Source of the DNA: Rhodobacter sp. 24-YEA-8
GTDB taxonomy: Bacteria > Pseudomonadota > Alphaproteobacteria > Rhodobacterales > Rhodobacteraceae
Direction of reading: 5' to 3'
Length of the DNA stretch: 64,000 bases
NCBI RefSeq assembly: GCF_900105075.1
Contig: NZ_FNSK01000001.1
Location: forward strand, 1,749,001-1,813,000
A program made the position numbers and the translations under genes. Below the pieces are notes generated by a model. That model did no database searches. It was not told where the DNA came from and was given only the letters and a program-made list of their open reading frames with translations. This document shows positions 1-9,717 of the stretch, piece by piece; the first letter of the stretch is position 1, and every line of letters begins with the position of its first letter.

Positions 1-622
1 CGATCAGCTGTCGATGTCTGCAGCCCTTGTGGGCTTTTCGATGCCGATCTTCTGGTGGGGCCTGCTGCTGATCATCGTCTTCTCTGGCAATCTTGGCTGG
101 ACGCCGGTCTCGGGCCGGATCTCGCTGATGTATTTCTTCCCCAATGTCACAGGCTTCATGCTGATCGACAGCCTGCTTTCGGGGCAAAAGGGCGCCTTCG
201 CCTCGGCTTTGCATCACCTGATCCTGCCTTCCATCGTGCTGGCGACGATCCCGCTGGCGGTGATCGCGCGGCAGACGCGGTCCGCCATGCTGGAAGTCCT
301 GGGCGAGGATTATGTCCGCACCGCCCGCGCCAAGGGGATGCCGGCGCGCCGGGTGATCGGCGTCCATGCTTTGCGCAACGCGATGATCCCGGTCGTCACC
401 ACCATCGGCTTGCAGATCGGCGTATTGCTGGCGGGCGCGATCCTGACCGAGACGATCTTCTCCTGGCCGGGGATCGGCAAATGGATGATCGATTCCATCT
501 CACGCCGCGATTATCCGGCAGTGCAATCGGGCCTTTTGCTGGTCGCGGGCGTCGTCATGCTGGTCAATCTTCTGGTCGACCTGACCTATGGCCTCATCAA
601 TCCGAGGATCCGCAACAAATGA
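1..622 (+). CDS. ABC transporter permease, DppB/OppB type (5' truncated by window edge)
   Basis: Inner-membrane permease of a peptide/nickel-class ABC importer. The reading frame is open from the first bases of the window, so the N-terminal part lies outside; about 206 residues are visible. They contain several hydrophobic segments and the EAA-type cytoplasmic loop (YVRTARAKGMPARRVIG) that contacts the ATPase, followed by the usual C-terminal membrane segment and NPRIR ending. The stop overlaps the start of the next permease by ATGA, so the genes are translationally coupled. Substrate cannot be read from the permease; dipeptide, oligopeptide or another small solute are all possible. Confidence 0.93.
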   Translation, partial: DQLSMSAALVGFSMPIFWWGLLLIIVFSGNLGWTPVSGRISLMYFFPNVTGFMLIDSLLSGQKGAFASALHHLILPSIVLATIPLAVIARQTRSAMLEVLGEDYVRTARAKGMPARRVIGVHALRNAMIPVVTTIGLQIGVLLAGAILTETIFSWPGIGKWMIDSISRRDYPAVQSGLLLVAGVVMLVNLLVDLTYGLINPRIRNK

Positions 623-1521
623 GCGACACTTTCGTCAAACTCACCGATGCGCAGATCCGTCGCCGGATGCTCGCCGAATTCTGGTTCTATTTCTCGCGCA
701 ATCGTGGCGCGGTGATCGGGCTTTGCGTCTTTGTCCTTCTGGTGCTGATGGCCTGCTTTGCCGATCTGCTCGTGCCGCACAGCCCGACGCTGCAATATCG
801 CGGCATGGAGAAACTGCCCCCGGCCTGGGCGGCGGGCGGCAATTCCCAGTTCTGGCTTGGCACCGATGCGGTCGGGCGCGATATGCTGTCGCGGCTGATC
901 AAGGGCTCGCAATATTCGATGTTTATCGGGGTGGTGGTGGTGTCCATCGCACTGGTGGGCGGCATCGTGATCGGGCTGATCGCCGGCTTCTTCGGCGGCT
1001 GGGTCGATGTGGTGATCATGCGGGTGATGGATGTGATCCTCGCCTTCCCGTCCTTGCTGCTGGCGCTGGTGCTGGTGGCGGTGCTGGGGCCCGGGCTGAC
1101 CAATGCGATGATCGCCATCGCCATCGTCTATCAGCCGCATTTCGCCCGGCTCACCCGGGCGGCAGTGATGTCGGAGCTGAAGCGCGATTACGTCTCGGCG
1201 GCGCGGGTCTCGGGGGCGGGCAATCTGCGGCTGATGTTTAAGACAATCCTGCCGAACTGTCTTGCCCCCCTGATCGTCCAGGCGACGCTGTCGTTTTCCT
1301 CGGCGGTGCTGGATGCGGCAGCGCTTGGTTTCCTCGGCATGGGGGCGCAGCCACCGACCGCCGAGTGGGGCACCATGCTGGCCGAGGCGCGCGAATTCAT
1401 TCTCAGCCATTGGTGGATCGTTACCTTCCCGGGCCTTGCCATCCTGATCTCGGTGCTGGCGATCAACCTGATGGGTGACGGGCTGCGCGACGCGCTTGAT
1501 CCGAAACTGAAGCGGAGCTGA
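619..1521 (+). CDS. ABC transporter permease, DppC/OppC type
   Basis: Second permease of the same importer, 300 residues, normal for DppC. The frame is open far upstream, but the ATG at 619 overlaps the stop of the preceding permease and gives the expected N-terminus (MSDTFVKLTDAQIRRRML) with the amphipathic segment and first membrane helix at about residues 30-50. The periplasmic loop has the family pattern FWLGTDAVGRDMLSRL, and the EAA loop is LKRDYVSAARVSGAGN. Five to six membrane helices are apparent. The two ATPase genes follow directly. Confidence 0.95.
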   Translation: MSDTFVKLTDAQIRRRMLAEFWFYFSRNRGAVIGLCVFVLLVLMACFADLLVPHSPTLQYRGMEKLPPAWAAGGNSQFWLGTDAVGRDMLSRLIKGSQYSMFIGVVVVSIALVGGIVIGLIAGFFGGWVDVVIMRVMDVILAFPSLLLALVLVAVLGPGLTNAMIAIAIVYQPHFARLTRAAVMSELKRDYVSAARVSGAGNLRLMFKTILPNCLAPLIVQATLSFSSAVLDAAALGFLGMGAQPPTAEWGTMLAEAREFILSHWWIVTFPGLAILISVLAINLMGDGLRDALDPKLKRS

Positions 1522-1525
1522 GACG

Positions 1526-2362
1526 ATGGCGCTATTGAAAATCCGCAATCTGACGGTGCGCTTCGCCACCTCGACCGGCTCTTTCACCGCCGTCGATGGC
1601 ATCGATACCCAGGTCGACCGCGGCGAGGTACTGGCCATCGTCGGCGAGAGCGGCTCGGGGAAATCGGTCTCGATGCTGGCGGTGATGGGGCTTTTGCCTG
1701 ATACCGCCACCATCACCGCTGATGAGATGAGCTATGACGGCCACGACCTTTTGCATATGACAAAGGCCGAACGCCGCCAGCTGATCGGGCGTGAGATCAC
1801 CATGATCTTCCAGGAACCGATTGCTTCGCTGAACCCGTCCTTCACGGTGGGGTTCCAGATCGAAGAGGTGCTGCGTCTCAACCTCGGCATGTCGCGCCGG
1901 GAGGCCCGCGCCCGCGCGCTGGAGCTGTTCCGCCAGGTCGGCATCCCCCTGCCCGAGGAAAAGCTGAGCTCCTATCCGCATCAGATGTCGGGCGGGCAAT
2001 GTCAGCGCGTGATGATCGCCATGGCGATTGCCTCGAAACCGCGCCTTCTGATCGCGGATGAGCCGACCACCGCGCTTGACGTGACGATCCAGAAACAGAT
2101 CCTCGATCTGTTGATGGATCTGCAGGAGGAATATGGCATGGCGCTGATCCTGATCACCCATGACATGGGGGTCGTCGCAGAAACAGCCGACCGGGTGGTG
2201 GTGCAGTATAAGGGCAAAAAGATGGAAGAGGCCGATGTGCTTTCGCTGTTCGAAGCCCCACAGCACCCCTATACGCGGGCGCTCCTTTCGGCTCTCCCCG
2301 AGAATGCGACCTGCGACCGGCTGCCGACCGTCTCTGATTTCTTCGGGGAGGCGGTGCGATGA
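1526..2362 (+). CDS. ABC transporter ATP-binding protein, DppD/OppD type
   Basis: Cytoplasmic ATPase of the peptide-type importer, 278 residues. Walker A is GESGSGKS (about residue 39), the ABC signature is MSGGQCQR and Walker B is [12 protein letters not shown], followed by the H-loop THD. The C-terminus contains [12 protein letters not shown], the oligopeptide-transporter extension, but it is shorter than the roughly 320 residues usual for DppD. A cysteine sits where many homologues have arginine or methionine in the signature. It starts 4 bp after the permease stop and overlaps the next ATPase by ATGA. Confidence 0.94.
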   Translation: MALLKIRNLTVRFATSTGSFTAVDGIDTQVDRGEVLAIVGESGSGKSVSMLAVMGLLPDTATITADEMSYDGHDLLHMTKAERRQLIGREITMIFQEPIASLNPSFTVGFQIEEVLRLNLGMSRREARARALELFRQVGIPLPEEKLSSYPHQMSGGQCQRVMIAMAIASKPRLLIADEPTTALDVTIQKQILDLLMDLQEEYGMALILITHDMGVVAETADRVVVQYKGKKMEEADVLSLFEAPQHPYTRALLSALPENATCDRLPTVSDFFGEAVR

Positions 2363-3213
2363 GCGTGGTTCTTGAAGGCCGGAACATCACACAGGAATAT
2401 CACACCGGCGGCGGTATGTTCGGCGCATCAAAGACCGTCCAGGCGCTGAAAGGCGTCAGTTTTTCGGTGGAAAAGGGCAAGACGCTGGCGATTGTCGGCG
2501 AAAGCGGGTCAGGCAAATCGACGCTGGCAAGGATCATCGCGCTGATCGACGCCCCCTCTGGCGGGGATCTCCTGATCGAAGGCCAGCCGGTCAATATCGC
2601 CGTGAAGCGCCCCGATCCGGTGCTGCGCTCCAAGGTTCAGATGGTGTTCCAGAACCCCTATGGCAGTCTCAATCCGCGCCAGAAGATCGGCTCGGTGCTG
2701 ATGGAGCCGCTGGTGATCAACCGGCCCGGGATCGGAGCCGAAGAACGCCGCGCCCTGGCCGAGGCGATGCTGGTCAGGGTTGGCCTTGGACCCGAACATT
2801 TCAACCGCTTTCCGCATATGTTTTCAGGCGGGCAGCGGCAGCGGATCGCGATCGCGCGCGCTTTGATGCTGAACCCGTCTTTGCTGGTGCTGGACGAGCC
2901 GGTCTCGGCGCTGGATCTGTCCGTCCAGGCGCAGGTGCTGAACCTACTTGCCGATCTGCAGGAGGAATTCGGGCTCACCTATGTTTTCGTCAGCCATGAC
3001 CTGTCTGTGGTGCGCTATATTGCCGATGATGTGATGGTGATCAGCCAGGGCCTGGCGGTCGAACAGGGCAAGCGGGAGGCGGTTTTCGCCAATCCGACCG
3101 ATGCCTACACCCGCCAGCTTTTCGCCGCGACCCCGGTCACCGATGTCGAGGCAATCCGCGCCCGGGTGGCAAAGCGCCAGGCCGCGCGCGAGGCGGCAGG
3201 CGCCGCGCGCTGA
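2359..3213 (+). CDS. ABC transporter ATP-binding protein, DppF/OppF type
   Basis: Second ATPase of the importer, 284 residues. Walker [10 protein letters not shown], signature FSGGQRQR, Walker B LLVLDEPVSALDLSVQ and H-loop SHD are all intact. The N-terminal EYHTGGGMFG segment before the core and the DAYTRQLFAATP tail are typical of OppF/DppF. The ATG overlaps the preceding stop (ATGA). It is the last gene of the visible operon; the substrate-binding protein is presumably left of the window. No clear intrinsic terminator was seen after it. Confidence 0.94.
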   Translation: MSVVLEGRNITQEYHTGGGMFGASKTVQALKGVSFSVEKGKTLAIVGESGSGKSTLARIIALIDAPSGGDLLIEGQPVNIAVKRPDPVLRSKVQMVFQNPYGSLNPRQKIGSVLMEPLVINRPGIGAEERRALAEAMLVRVGLGPEHFNRFPHMFSGGQRQRIAIARALMLNPSLLVLDEPVSALDLSVQAQVLNLLADLQEEFGLTYVFVSHDLSVVRYIADDVMVISQGLAVEQGKREAVFANPTDAYTRQLFAATPVTDVEAIRARVAKRQAAREAAGAAR

Positions 3214-3841
3214 AGCCCTGCCCGGTTAATATCAGCGCCCGCCCCGGCAGATCCCCGGAGGGACGCAATCTGTGCGCTTGCAACCATCCGCCGCGGCTGT
3301 GGTCACGCTGACCGCCCTGCCCCTCCCGATGACGCAAGGCCAGCAGCAGATTGTGGATGGGGAGCCCATCACCGGGGGGCATAAGCCTCGCCCGGTGCCC
3401 CATGTTTCTGCGCTTCATGCGGGCAGCACCACAGGGATGTCAGGAGATCACAGCGCTGCATCCCGCGCCATGTCTGACCGCGGCCGGCCATCGAGGCCAG
3501 GCTTACGCTCTGCGCGCAGAGCATTTGCGCATTTGATGAGCTGGCTGAATGGCGGCATGCCGGCGAAGCGTTCAGAGCGTCGGTCTGCAGTTTTTCCATC
3601 TCTCCACCATTGCGGCAGCGCCGCGTGCGCGAGGAGCAGACGACACGCGGCCTGATCCCACTTCGGTCGGGTGGAAAGCCAAGCCGAAGTGCCGCGCGGG
3701 CAAGAATTGACGCGATCCCGGGGCAAACAGAAAAACGGATGAAATGGCCAGATTGTCGCCACATTGTGACCACATTACCCAGACGATACTCAACCCACAG
3801 TTGGTTACCGAGTCTTAAGCAATACCTAAGAGGAGGATGCC
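3214..3841. other. Intergenic region without a recognisable gene
   Basis: About 630 bases between the ABC operon and a small membrane protein. Open frames exist on both strands, but they are short, lack ribosome binding sites and encode no recognisable family. The right half (3690-3830) is less GC-rich than the surroundings and probably holds the promoter of the gene at 3842. It may be old decayed sequence; I see nothing more specific. Confidence 0.5.
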
Positions 3842-4174
3842 ATGTTTCTTGTCTCACTGACCGCCGCAACCCTTGCCGGAGCTTTCGCAGCCGGAGTCGC
3901 CTATTGCCTCGGATCTGATGTCTTTGGCATTGTCGTGACCTATGCAATCGCGGGCAACATCACCTTTGCAGCCATCATTGCAATGCTCACCTCCGGCGCC
4001 CAGACCAGCGATATCGACTTCCAGCAACAAGCGGAACTTGATCTTCTCGCGATGAAACTGGACCTCATGCGCCAGAATGAAAGCGGAAAACGCGTAAGCC
4101 TGTTCCGTCAGGAGCGTCACGGTCAAAAGCGCAGGTCCCGGGTGGTTCCCCGGCCGATACGTTCTGTGAACTGA
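3842..4174 (+). CDS. Small two-helix membrane protein, unknown function
   Basis: 110 residues preceded by a strong AGGAGG (3831-3836) five bases before the ATG, so translation is likely. Two hydrophobic segments, about residues 4-24 and 28-50, should place it in the inner membrane. They are followed by a polar, helical region with several Leu/Met heptads (about 55-80) and a very basic tail rich in Arg/Lys/Gln. I do not recognise a family. It stands alone, with no co-oriented close neighbour. The basic tail could be partly unconserved read-through, since no terminator was seen. Confidence 0.6.
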   Translation: MFLVSLTAATLAGAFAAGVAYCLGSDVFGIVVTYAIAGNITFAAIIAMLTSGAQTSDIDFQQQAELDLLAMKLDLMRQNESGKRVSLFRQERHGQKRRSRVVPRPIRSVN

Positions 4175-4738
4175 GTGCCCATGCGACCATCGGGTCGGGG
4201 ATGAGCGCGCCCTGCGCCAGACCTTTCCCGGTTCGGTGATTGGCCAGGGGGGCATGCGCGGGCATCAAAAGCCATCGCATGGTCCCCGTTGCCACCAGCG
4301 TTACGATCGCGGCGTCGACCGGCGCCTGGCCGCCCCACGCAAAAAACCGCGCCAGTGCCACCCGCATCGCCACAGGTTTTTCGACGGGGCGAAAACGGAG
4401 TTCAGGACAACCCCGGCCACCTTGCCCGCCTGGTGTGGAAAAAGCGGGAGCTTCGGCCTGATGCTGATCGCTCGCCATCAAGTCGAGCATGATATGCCCC
4501 GCGACGTCAGGTGACAGCCGTGGCCCACCCTGCCCCCCCCGCGATCGGGCGAAGTCAGGCCCACCCCGTCGTTACCGCCGGATACGCCCTGAGGCTCTGC
4601 CACGGCCTTTGCGCAGGCGCGCCTGCGATCAGGTGATCATCCGGGGCGACACCGTCGCCCGGCGACAATCCGGATTGCCAGTGCCGTTTTCCCCGACGGC
4701 GCCGCTATCCATCGTTCCATAGCCGTCATGAATGAAAT
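4175..4738. other. Intergenic or decayed sequence upstream of nadD
   Basis: Roughly 560 bases with overlapping short frames on both strands. A minus-strand frame at 4065-4490 is open for 141 codons, but it overlaps the small membrane gene antisense, has no ribosome binding site and matches no family I know. I see no gene, RNA or clear promoter here. Confidence 0.4.
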
Positions 4739-5374
4739 ATGAACCCGGCTATGGCACAGGGCTTTCCTTTCGCGACACGCGGCATGGTTGTGGGTCTTCT
4801 CGGCGGATCATTCGATCCGGCGCATGAGGGGCATGTCCATATCACCCGTGAGGCGTTGAAGCGGATGGGGCTTGATCAGGTCTGGTGGCTGGTCTCGCCC
4901 GGAAATCCGCTCAAGGCGCGTCAGCCGGCACCGCTTTCGGTGCGGCTGCAACAGGCGCGGCGGGTCATGCGGCATCCGAAGGTCCGGATCACGGATCTCG
5001 AGCGGCGCCTCGGCACACGTTATACCGCAGATACCATCGCGATGCTGCGCGCGATCTACCCGGGCGTGACCTTTGTCTGGCTGATGGGGGCCGATAATCT
5101 CGCGGATTTCCATCGCTGGGACCGCTGGCGGCGGATCATGGAGACGGTGCCGGTTGCGGTCCTCGCGCGGCCAGGCGCGGGGCTGCGCGCACGGCTGTCA
5201 CCGGCGGCACAGATCTATGGCGGCAATCGCGTCGGGCGGGGCGAAACCCTTGCGCGGATGAAGCCACCGGCCTGGGTTTTCATTAATCTGCCGATGAAGG
5301 ATGCCTCGTCTACCGAGATCCGGGCGATGGGGGGCTGGCGGGCGCCGGAGGGGGGCGCTGCCCCCGGCTCCTGA
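4739..5374 (+). CDS. nadD: Nicotinate-nucleotide adenylyltransferase
   Basis: Converts nicotinate mononucleotide and ATP to deamido-NAD in NAD synthesis; cytoplasmic. The nucleotidyltransferase signature [14 protein letters not shown] lies at about residues 22-35, followed by [11 protein letters not shown] and the conserved [16 protein letters not shown] block. The C-terminal STEIR stands in the place of the family ISSTxIR. At 211 residues it is of normal length. Two starts are possible, ATG 4739 and ATG 4751; neither has a clear Shine-Dalgarno sequence, so the exact N-terminus is uncertain. The 3' end runs into a dispersed intergenic repeat. Confidence 0.92.
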   Translation: MNPAMAQGFPFATRGMVVGLLGGSFDPAHEGHVHITREALKRMGLDQVWWLVSPGNPLKARQPAPLSVRLQQARRVMRHPKVRITDLERRLGTRYTADTIAMLRAIYPGVTFVWLMGADNLADFHRWDRWRRIMETVPVAVLARPGAGLRARLSPAAQIYGGNRVGRGETLARMKPPAWVFINLPMKDASSTEIRAMGGWRAPEGGAAPGS

Positions 5375-5375
5375 C

Positions 5376-5419
5376 GGAGCCTCCCCCGGGATATTTCAGG
5401 ACAGATGAAACAGGCCCTG
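5376..5419 (+). repeat. Dispersed intergenic repeat, copy 1
   Basis: The 44-base segment beginning GGAGCCTCCCCCGGGATATT is found again, nearly identical, at 22991-23031. Both copies lie just after the 3' end of a gene. From general knowledge, similar GC-rich elements ending in GATATTT..GGACAG.TGAA are scattered between genes in Rhodobacteraceae. Function is unknown; it may work as a transcript-end or stability element. Confidence 0.7.
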
Positions 5420-5821
5420 GCCTCGCGAGGTATTCCACGACCTCTGTGACAGAGATGACTGGCGCGGTGTAGCCGTTCAGAACGGCGATACGGACCCGAG
5501 GTTCTGCGAGCTGGCGGTCGAAGTCCCGCATTGTGGCGCGGCCCCGGCAGTTTCGCACACCGCATCTTCGTCCGGACGCGGTCTCGGCGGTGGCATCCCC
5601 TCCCTCGTCGCCAGAGGGCACGACCGCGGTACGTCGAGTGCTGCGTTTCGTGCAACTGCGCCTGGCCGGACCAGTTGGATCTGGTTCCGGTCTCCTCGTT
5701 TTGTGCCGAACTCGGCCGGGCTGCGATCGCCAAGTGGATTCCCAAATCGCGGAAGCTGCAGCCTGATCGTGCCTGGTGCCCACGTGACGTTGGTTGACGT
5801 TCAACCCATCTTTTGCGTTGG

Positions 5822-6097
5822 TTAGGCGATCGGGGCCAGCTGGACTTCGAGGTAATAGAAGTCGGGCAACAGCATCGCTTCCATCGCGACAGCGCTTTCC
5901 AGCTCGCTCTCGAACAGGAAGACCTGCCGCTCCCCCAGAAGATGAGGCGTGAAAAAAGTCGCCGAGACACGGCTGGTAGTATTGCTCCGCGTCAATGGCT
6001 TGTGCTGGCCGATAAATGGCAGCGCGCCATGGATCGGAGGGATCACGAGCGCGGGTTGTTTTGGCAAAACTGGGCGGGGTCGGATCCCAGTGCTCAA
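5822..6097 (-). pseudogene. Possible TnsA-like transposase endonuclease fragment
   Basis: A 91-codon minus-strand frame ending in a stop with coding-like residues: FFTPHLLGERQVFLFESELE followed by AVAMEAMLLPDFYYLEVQL. The ESELE acidic patch followed by a hydrophobic strand and LE.Q resembles the start of the nuclease domain of Tn7-type TnsA proteins. The coding signal continues poorly after the stop, with fragments in other frames down to about 5420, as expected for a decayed gene. It lies head-to-head with a decayed tniQ, which supports a transposon origin. The assignment is tentative; any unrelated orphan fragment is possible. Confidence 0.33.
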
Positions 6098-6499
6098 GAT
6101 TGAACGTAATTTCTCCTGTCCCGGGCGAGCCTGTGCCGCCGGGTTGAAATGTTGATTTCAGCACAGAAAGCCGTTCTTGCCAGAGCCATTTTGGCTTCTA
6201 CGGTGGCAATGAACATCCGGCGGCATTCGTCCCAACTCTCGGCGCATCTTGCGCGCGTGTTCTCTTTTCGGTTGTTGAATCCTCTGGTGGTTCACGTCTG
6301 TTCAGCAGAATCTTCTGAACCCGTGAAAGTCCAAAGAGGATAATGAATCTTTCCTTATTTTGATTGATGGCATTGAGTCAACGAACCAGAAAATAACGAA
6401 AAATGCGAAAAATGTAAATCTGAAAGCCGACGCTGAAAATTGCCCGGAAAGCGCTTCTGGATTGATGCCTGCCGCTATTTGCGGTAATCTCGCGACAAA
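6098..6499. other. AT-rich segment between two decayed transposition genes
   Basis: About 400 bases; the part from 6300 to 6500 is clearly richer in A and T than its surroundings, with runs such as GAAAAATGCGAAAAATG. No gene is recognisable. The composition and position suggest foreign DNA, perhaps the promoter region or an end of the former transposon. Confidence 0.45.
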
Positions 6500-8177
6500 A
6501 TGACTTCCCTCCCTCTGACCGTTACACATTTTTCGGGTGAACCGCGTTCAGTCTTCTGGCAAGGCTGGCAGAGCGCAAATTTTGCGCAACGGACGAATTC
6601 TGCAATGACAAGGGTATCGCAGGGGATGCTGTCTAGGAGGGCGAGCCCAATAGCGTCAGGCAGGTTGCTGATCTGTCGGGCGCGCCAGCCGATCTCCTGA
6701 TGTTGACGGTTCCTCGCCATCTCGATGCTCGCAAGACAATGCTGCACGGCATGGTCCTCAATCGCGCGCGCATTTCCGTCAAAGAGGTTCGGTGCTGTCT
6801 GGCATGCCTCGCTGAGTGAGGCGATGACAATGGAAGTGGACTCCACTTCGTGTTGACTGGTTGCATGAGCTAAGTTTTGTCTGCCCTCAACATGGACAAT
6901 GGCTGAATCCTTTGGCCACGGCAGGCGAACTTTGCCGGCGAAGAGATTTCGTCGATAGGCCTGCCGGGAAGATCTCACACGGTGAGGCGAGGATAGCGCA
7001 TCTGACCACACCCTATAATTTTTTGGGTTTCGTCACGACTGAGGGGACAGGCTGGATCGACATGGCTGGATCGGTTTGATTTTCAGGCCGCGACCGATGC
7101 GTGAGATCTGCTCGGCCGAAGCCTTGTGCGAGAGACCTTTCCGTAATCTCGCGATATGACACATGCAGACCGGCACAATGCCATCGCTGTGGCCTTCGAC
7201 ATATTGTCGAAAGGGGAAGACGCCTTTCGGGAAACTCTGTTCAGCATGCAGCGCGCCGGAGGTGCGCCCAACGATGGTCCGTCGTGCCGTTTCGGTGTCC
7301 TTTACCGCAACCTGGATCGTTATCTGACCGGTCCTGCTTATGAGCCGTTTCGTGCAATCCTGCGGGACCATATCTTCCAGACCTGGCCGATCGCTACGGG
7401 ACAAACCGTCCTTGGAGAAGCTCTGTCTACCCGAGGCTGAGATCATGACGGCTGCCGGCGAGGATGGGAGCTGCCCGCCGGAGTGGAGGCTCATCGGCAG
7501 CACTGAAGCAAGGGCGCTGTTTGCGCATGGGCTGGCCGAGGCTGGTTTCTGCAAAGCCCTCTCGCTTTCAACCCCACAATTTGATCAGGCGCGAGATGCG
7601 GTTTTTTTTGCATCCCATCAAGAGCGGGTTTTGGGACGTTTGGGCGGCGCAGGATCTGATCGACGGGCTGTTAAATGGGGCCGAGCCGATATCTTTCGTC
7701 CTGCATGACTGGTGCAGTCTGGCGGAAGCCTCTGACCGTTTGCAGATGACATTTCCCGAGATCATCGACGACATCCGCTCCGGACGGATTGCGCGGGTTG
7801 GCAAGTATTTACAGCGGTCCGGCTTTGCCTCGATCCTGATCAATCTTGGCCATTTCGAACAGGAAGGAGGGGCGATTTCGATTGAAACTTTTGCCTTTTC
7901 GCTGGGGCTTCGACCAAGTGAACTCATCGCCTTCGTTCGTCGAAATGACCTCTCGTCTCAGCAGTTGCGCGGAAAGCGGGGCAATGCGCAAGTGCGAATG
8001 AGCGCGGCGGACAGGCAGGCCTTCCATGACCGCTTCGTCAGCTTTCGTGCTCTGGGAATAGCGGCGGGTTTGGGATGGCAGGCGCTTCAGGCCTGGTTGG
8101 ACGCAAGTGAAATTGGGCCTGTGGGCCGCAGTGCGAGAATTTATTCCCGCACCGAGGTCAGCCATCTGCTTCCCTGA
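6500..8177 (+). pseudogene. tniQ: Decayed TniQ/TnsD-family transposition protein
   Basis: TniQ proteins choose or assist target sites for Tn7-, Tn5053- and Tn552-like transposons. A full-length gene can be pieced together across frames: 6500-6560 gives LPLTVTHFSGEPRS, the usual TniQ opening. 6562-6819 in the next frame continues it (with an internal stop near 6634) to CCLACLAE, the first zinc-binding pair. 6861-7079 gives LSFVCPQHGQWLNPL, the second zinc-binding part. 7156-7440 and 7464-8177 carry the downstream helical region (FGVLYRNLDRYL; SLAEASDRLQMTFPEIIDDI). At least four frameshifts and two stops show it is dead. The last open frame is 237 codons but has no proper start. Confidence 0.72.
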
Positions 8178-8277
8178 ACGCAGGTCTCATGCCGTTTCTC
8201 CTTGATGCCTTTGCGCACGCTATTCCTTGCTTTTGCGCAAGCTTCCCCTTTTTTGGCATCTAGCCGTCACCAGCCAT

Positions 8278-9552
8278 TCACCGCAGCCTGCCCCCCACCC
8301 AGACCGCGCGGATGGCGCGGTCGTCGCCCATCATCACGGTCGGGAACAGCGCCTGCCAGAGGGTTTCGGCGCGGGCGGCGGCCTGGGCGATGGCCGGGGT
8401 GGAGGCCAGGTCGATCACCGCCAGATCGGCTTCCATCCCGGGGGCGATATTGCCGATCTGGCCTTCGGCATGCAGCGCGCGGGCCGAGCCGACGGTTGCC
8501 AGCCACCAGAGCTGCGCCGGATGCAGCGCCTCGCCGCGCAGCTGCGCGACCTCATAGGCAGCGGCCATGGTGCGCAGCATGGAAAACGACGATCCGCCGC
8601 CGGTATCGGTGGCCAGCCCGACCCGCAGGCTGCGGGCAAGCCCCATATCGAAAAGCCCCGAGCCGATGAACGTATTTGAGGTCGGGCAATGCACCAGCGA
8701 GGCACCGGCCTCGGTCAGCCGCGCCTTTTCGCGTTCCGTCAGCCAGATCGCATGGCCGTAAACCGCGCCCTCGCGCAAGAGCCCCTGGGTCTCGTAAGTA
8801 TCGAGATAATCGCGCGATTGCGGGAAAAGGTCTTTCACCCAGGCGATCTCATCCGTCTGTTCCGAGAGATGCGTCTGCATCAGGCAATCGGGGTTCTCGC
8901 GCCACAAAGAGCCAAGCGCCGCCAGCTGCTCCGGCGTCGAGGTCGGCGAAAACCGCGGCGTGATCACATAGGACAGCCGGTCCCGGCCGTGCCATTTCTC
9001 CAGCAATGCCTTGCTGTCATCATAGGCGGATTGCGCGGTATCGCGCAGACCCTCGGGGGCGTTGCGGTCCATACAGGTCTTGCCGGCATAGACCCGCATC
9101 CCCCGCGCCTCGGCCGCGCTGAAAATCGCATCGACCGAGGCCGGATGGATCGTGGCATAGGAACAGACTGTCGTGGTGCCGCGCGCCAGCACCAGATCGA
9201 GATAGCGACCGGCGATCTCAGCTGCATAGGCAGGATCGGCAAAGCGCATTTCCTCGGGGAAGGTGTAAAGGTTCAGCCAGTCGATCAGCCGCTTGCCCCA
9301 GGAGGCGATGATCGCCGTCTGCGGGTAATGCACATGCGCGTCGATAAACCCGGCCGAGATCAGACACTCGCCGTAATCATGCAGCCGTGCAGCGGGATGG
9401 GCCGCGCGCAGATCGCCCGCCTGCCCCACCGCCATGATCCGGCCGTTCTCCACGAGGACAGCGCCCCGGCTCAGATGCCTGGCCGCCGCCTCACCCTCCA
9501 CAAAGGGATCACCGGTGAAGCTCAGCACCTGTCCCAGCAGCAGATCCGCCAT
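8278..9552 (-). CDS. guaD: Guanine deaminase
   Basis: Amidohydrolase that deaminates guanine to xanthine in purine catabolism; cytoplasmic zinc enzyme of 424 residues. Metal and catalytic residues are visible: DAHVHYPQ (HxH), QTHLSEQ, VYGHAIWLT and LATDTGGGSS. The conserved block SFSMLRTMAAAYEVAQL is typical of GuaD. The frame is open to a GTG at 9573, but ATG 9552 has GGAGAGG just upstream and is preferred. It stands divergent from mgtE; no other purine gene is adjacent. Confidence 0.93.
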   Translation of the reverse strand: MADLLLGQVLSFTGDPFVEGEAAARHLSRGAVLVENGRIMAVGQAGDLRAAHPAARLHDYGECLISAGFIDAHVHYPQTAIIASWGKRLIDWLNLYTFPEEMRFADPAYAAEIAGRYLDLVLARGTTTVCSYATIHPASVDAIFSAAEARGMRVYAGKTCMDRNAPEGLRDTAQSAYDDSKALLEKWHGRDRLSYVITPRFSPTSTPEQLAALGSLWRENPDCLMQTHLSEQTDEIAWVKDLFPQSRDYLDTYETQGLLREGAVYGHAIWLTEREKARLTEAGASLVHCPTSNTFIGSGLFDMGLARSLRVGLATDTGGGSSFSMLRTMAAAYEVAQLRGEALHPAQLWWLATVGSARALHAEGQIGNIAPGMEADLAVIDLASTPAIAQAAARAETLWQALFPTVMMGDDRAIRAVWVGGRLR

Positions 9553-9717
9553 TCGCCTCTCCGATCCGTTCACATCCTGTCAGCAAAACACCGCCACCAT
9601 GTTACAATAAGCCATCATCAGCGAAAGGAAATCCGCCGCTTGCCCCCTGTTTCCCGCATACGGCTTCCGGTAAACCCCGGGAATGCGGTGCCGGGCTGGT
9701 GCGGTGAAGGAGTATCC

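Noticed and set aside
4065-4490. Minus-strand 141-codon gene
   Set aside because: Overlaps the small membrane gene antisense, lacks a ribosome binding site, no family signature.
8689-9717. Upstream extension of the mgtE frame to 799 codons
   Set aside because: Antisense to guaD; ATG 9718 has a proper ribosome binding site and the normal MgtE length.
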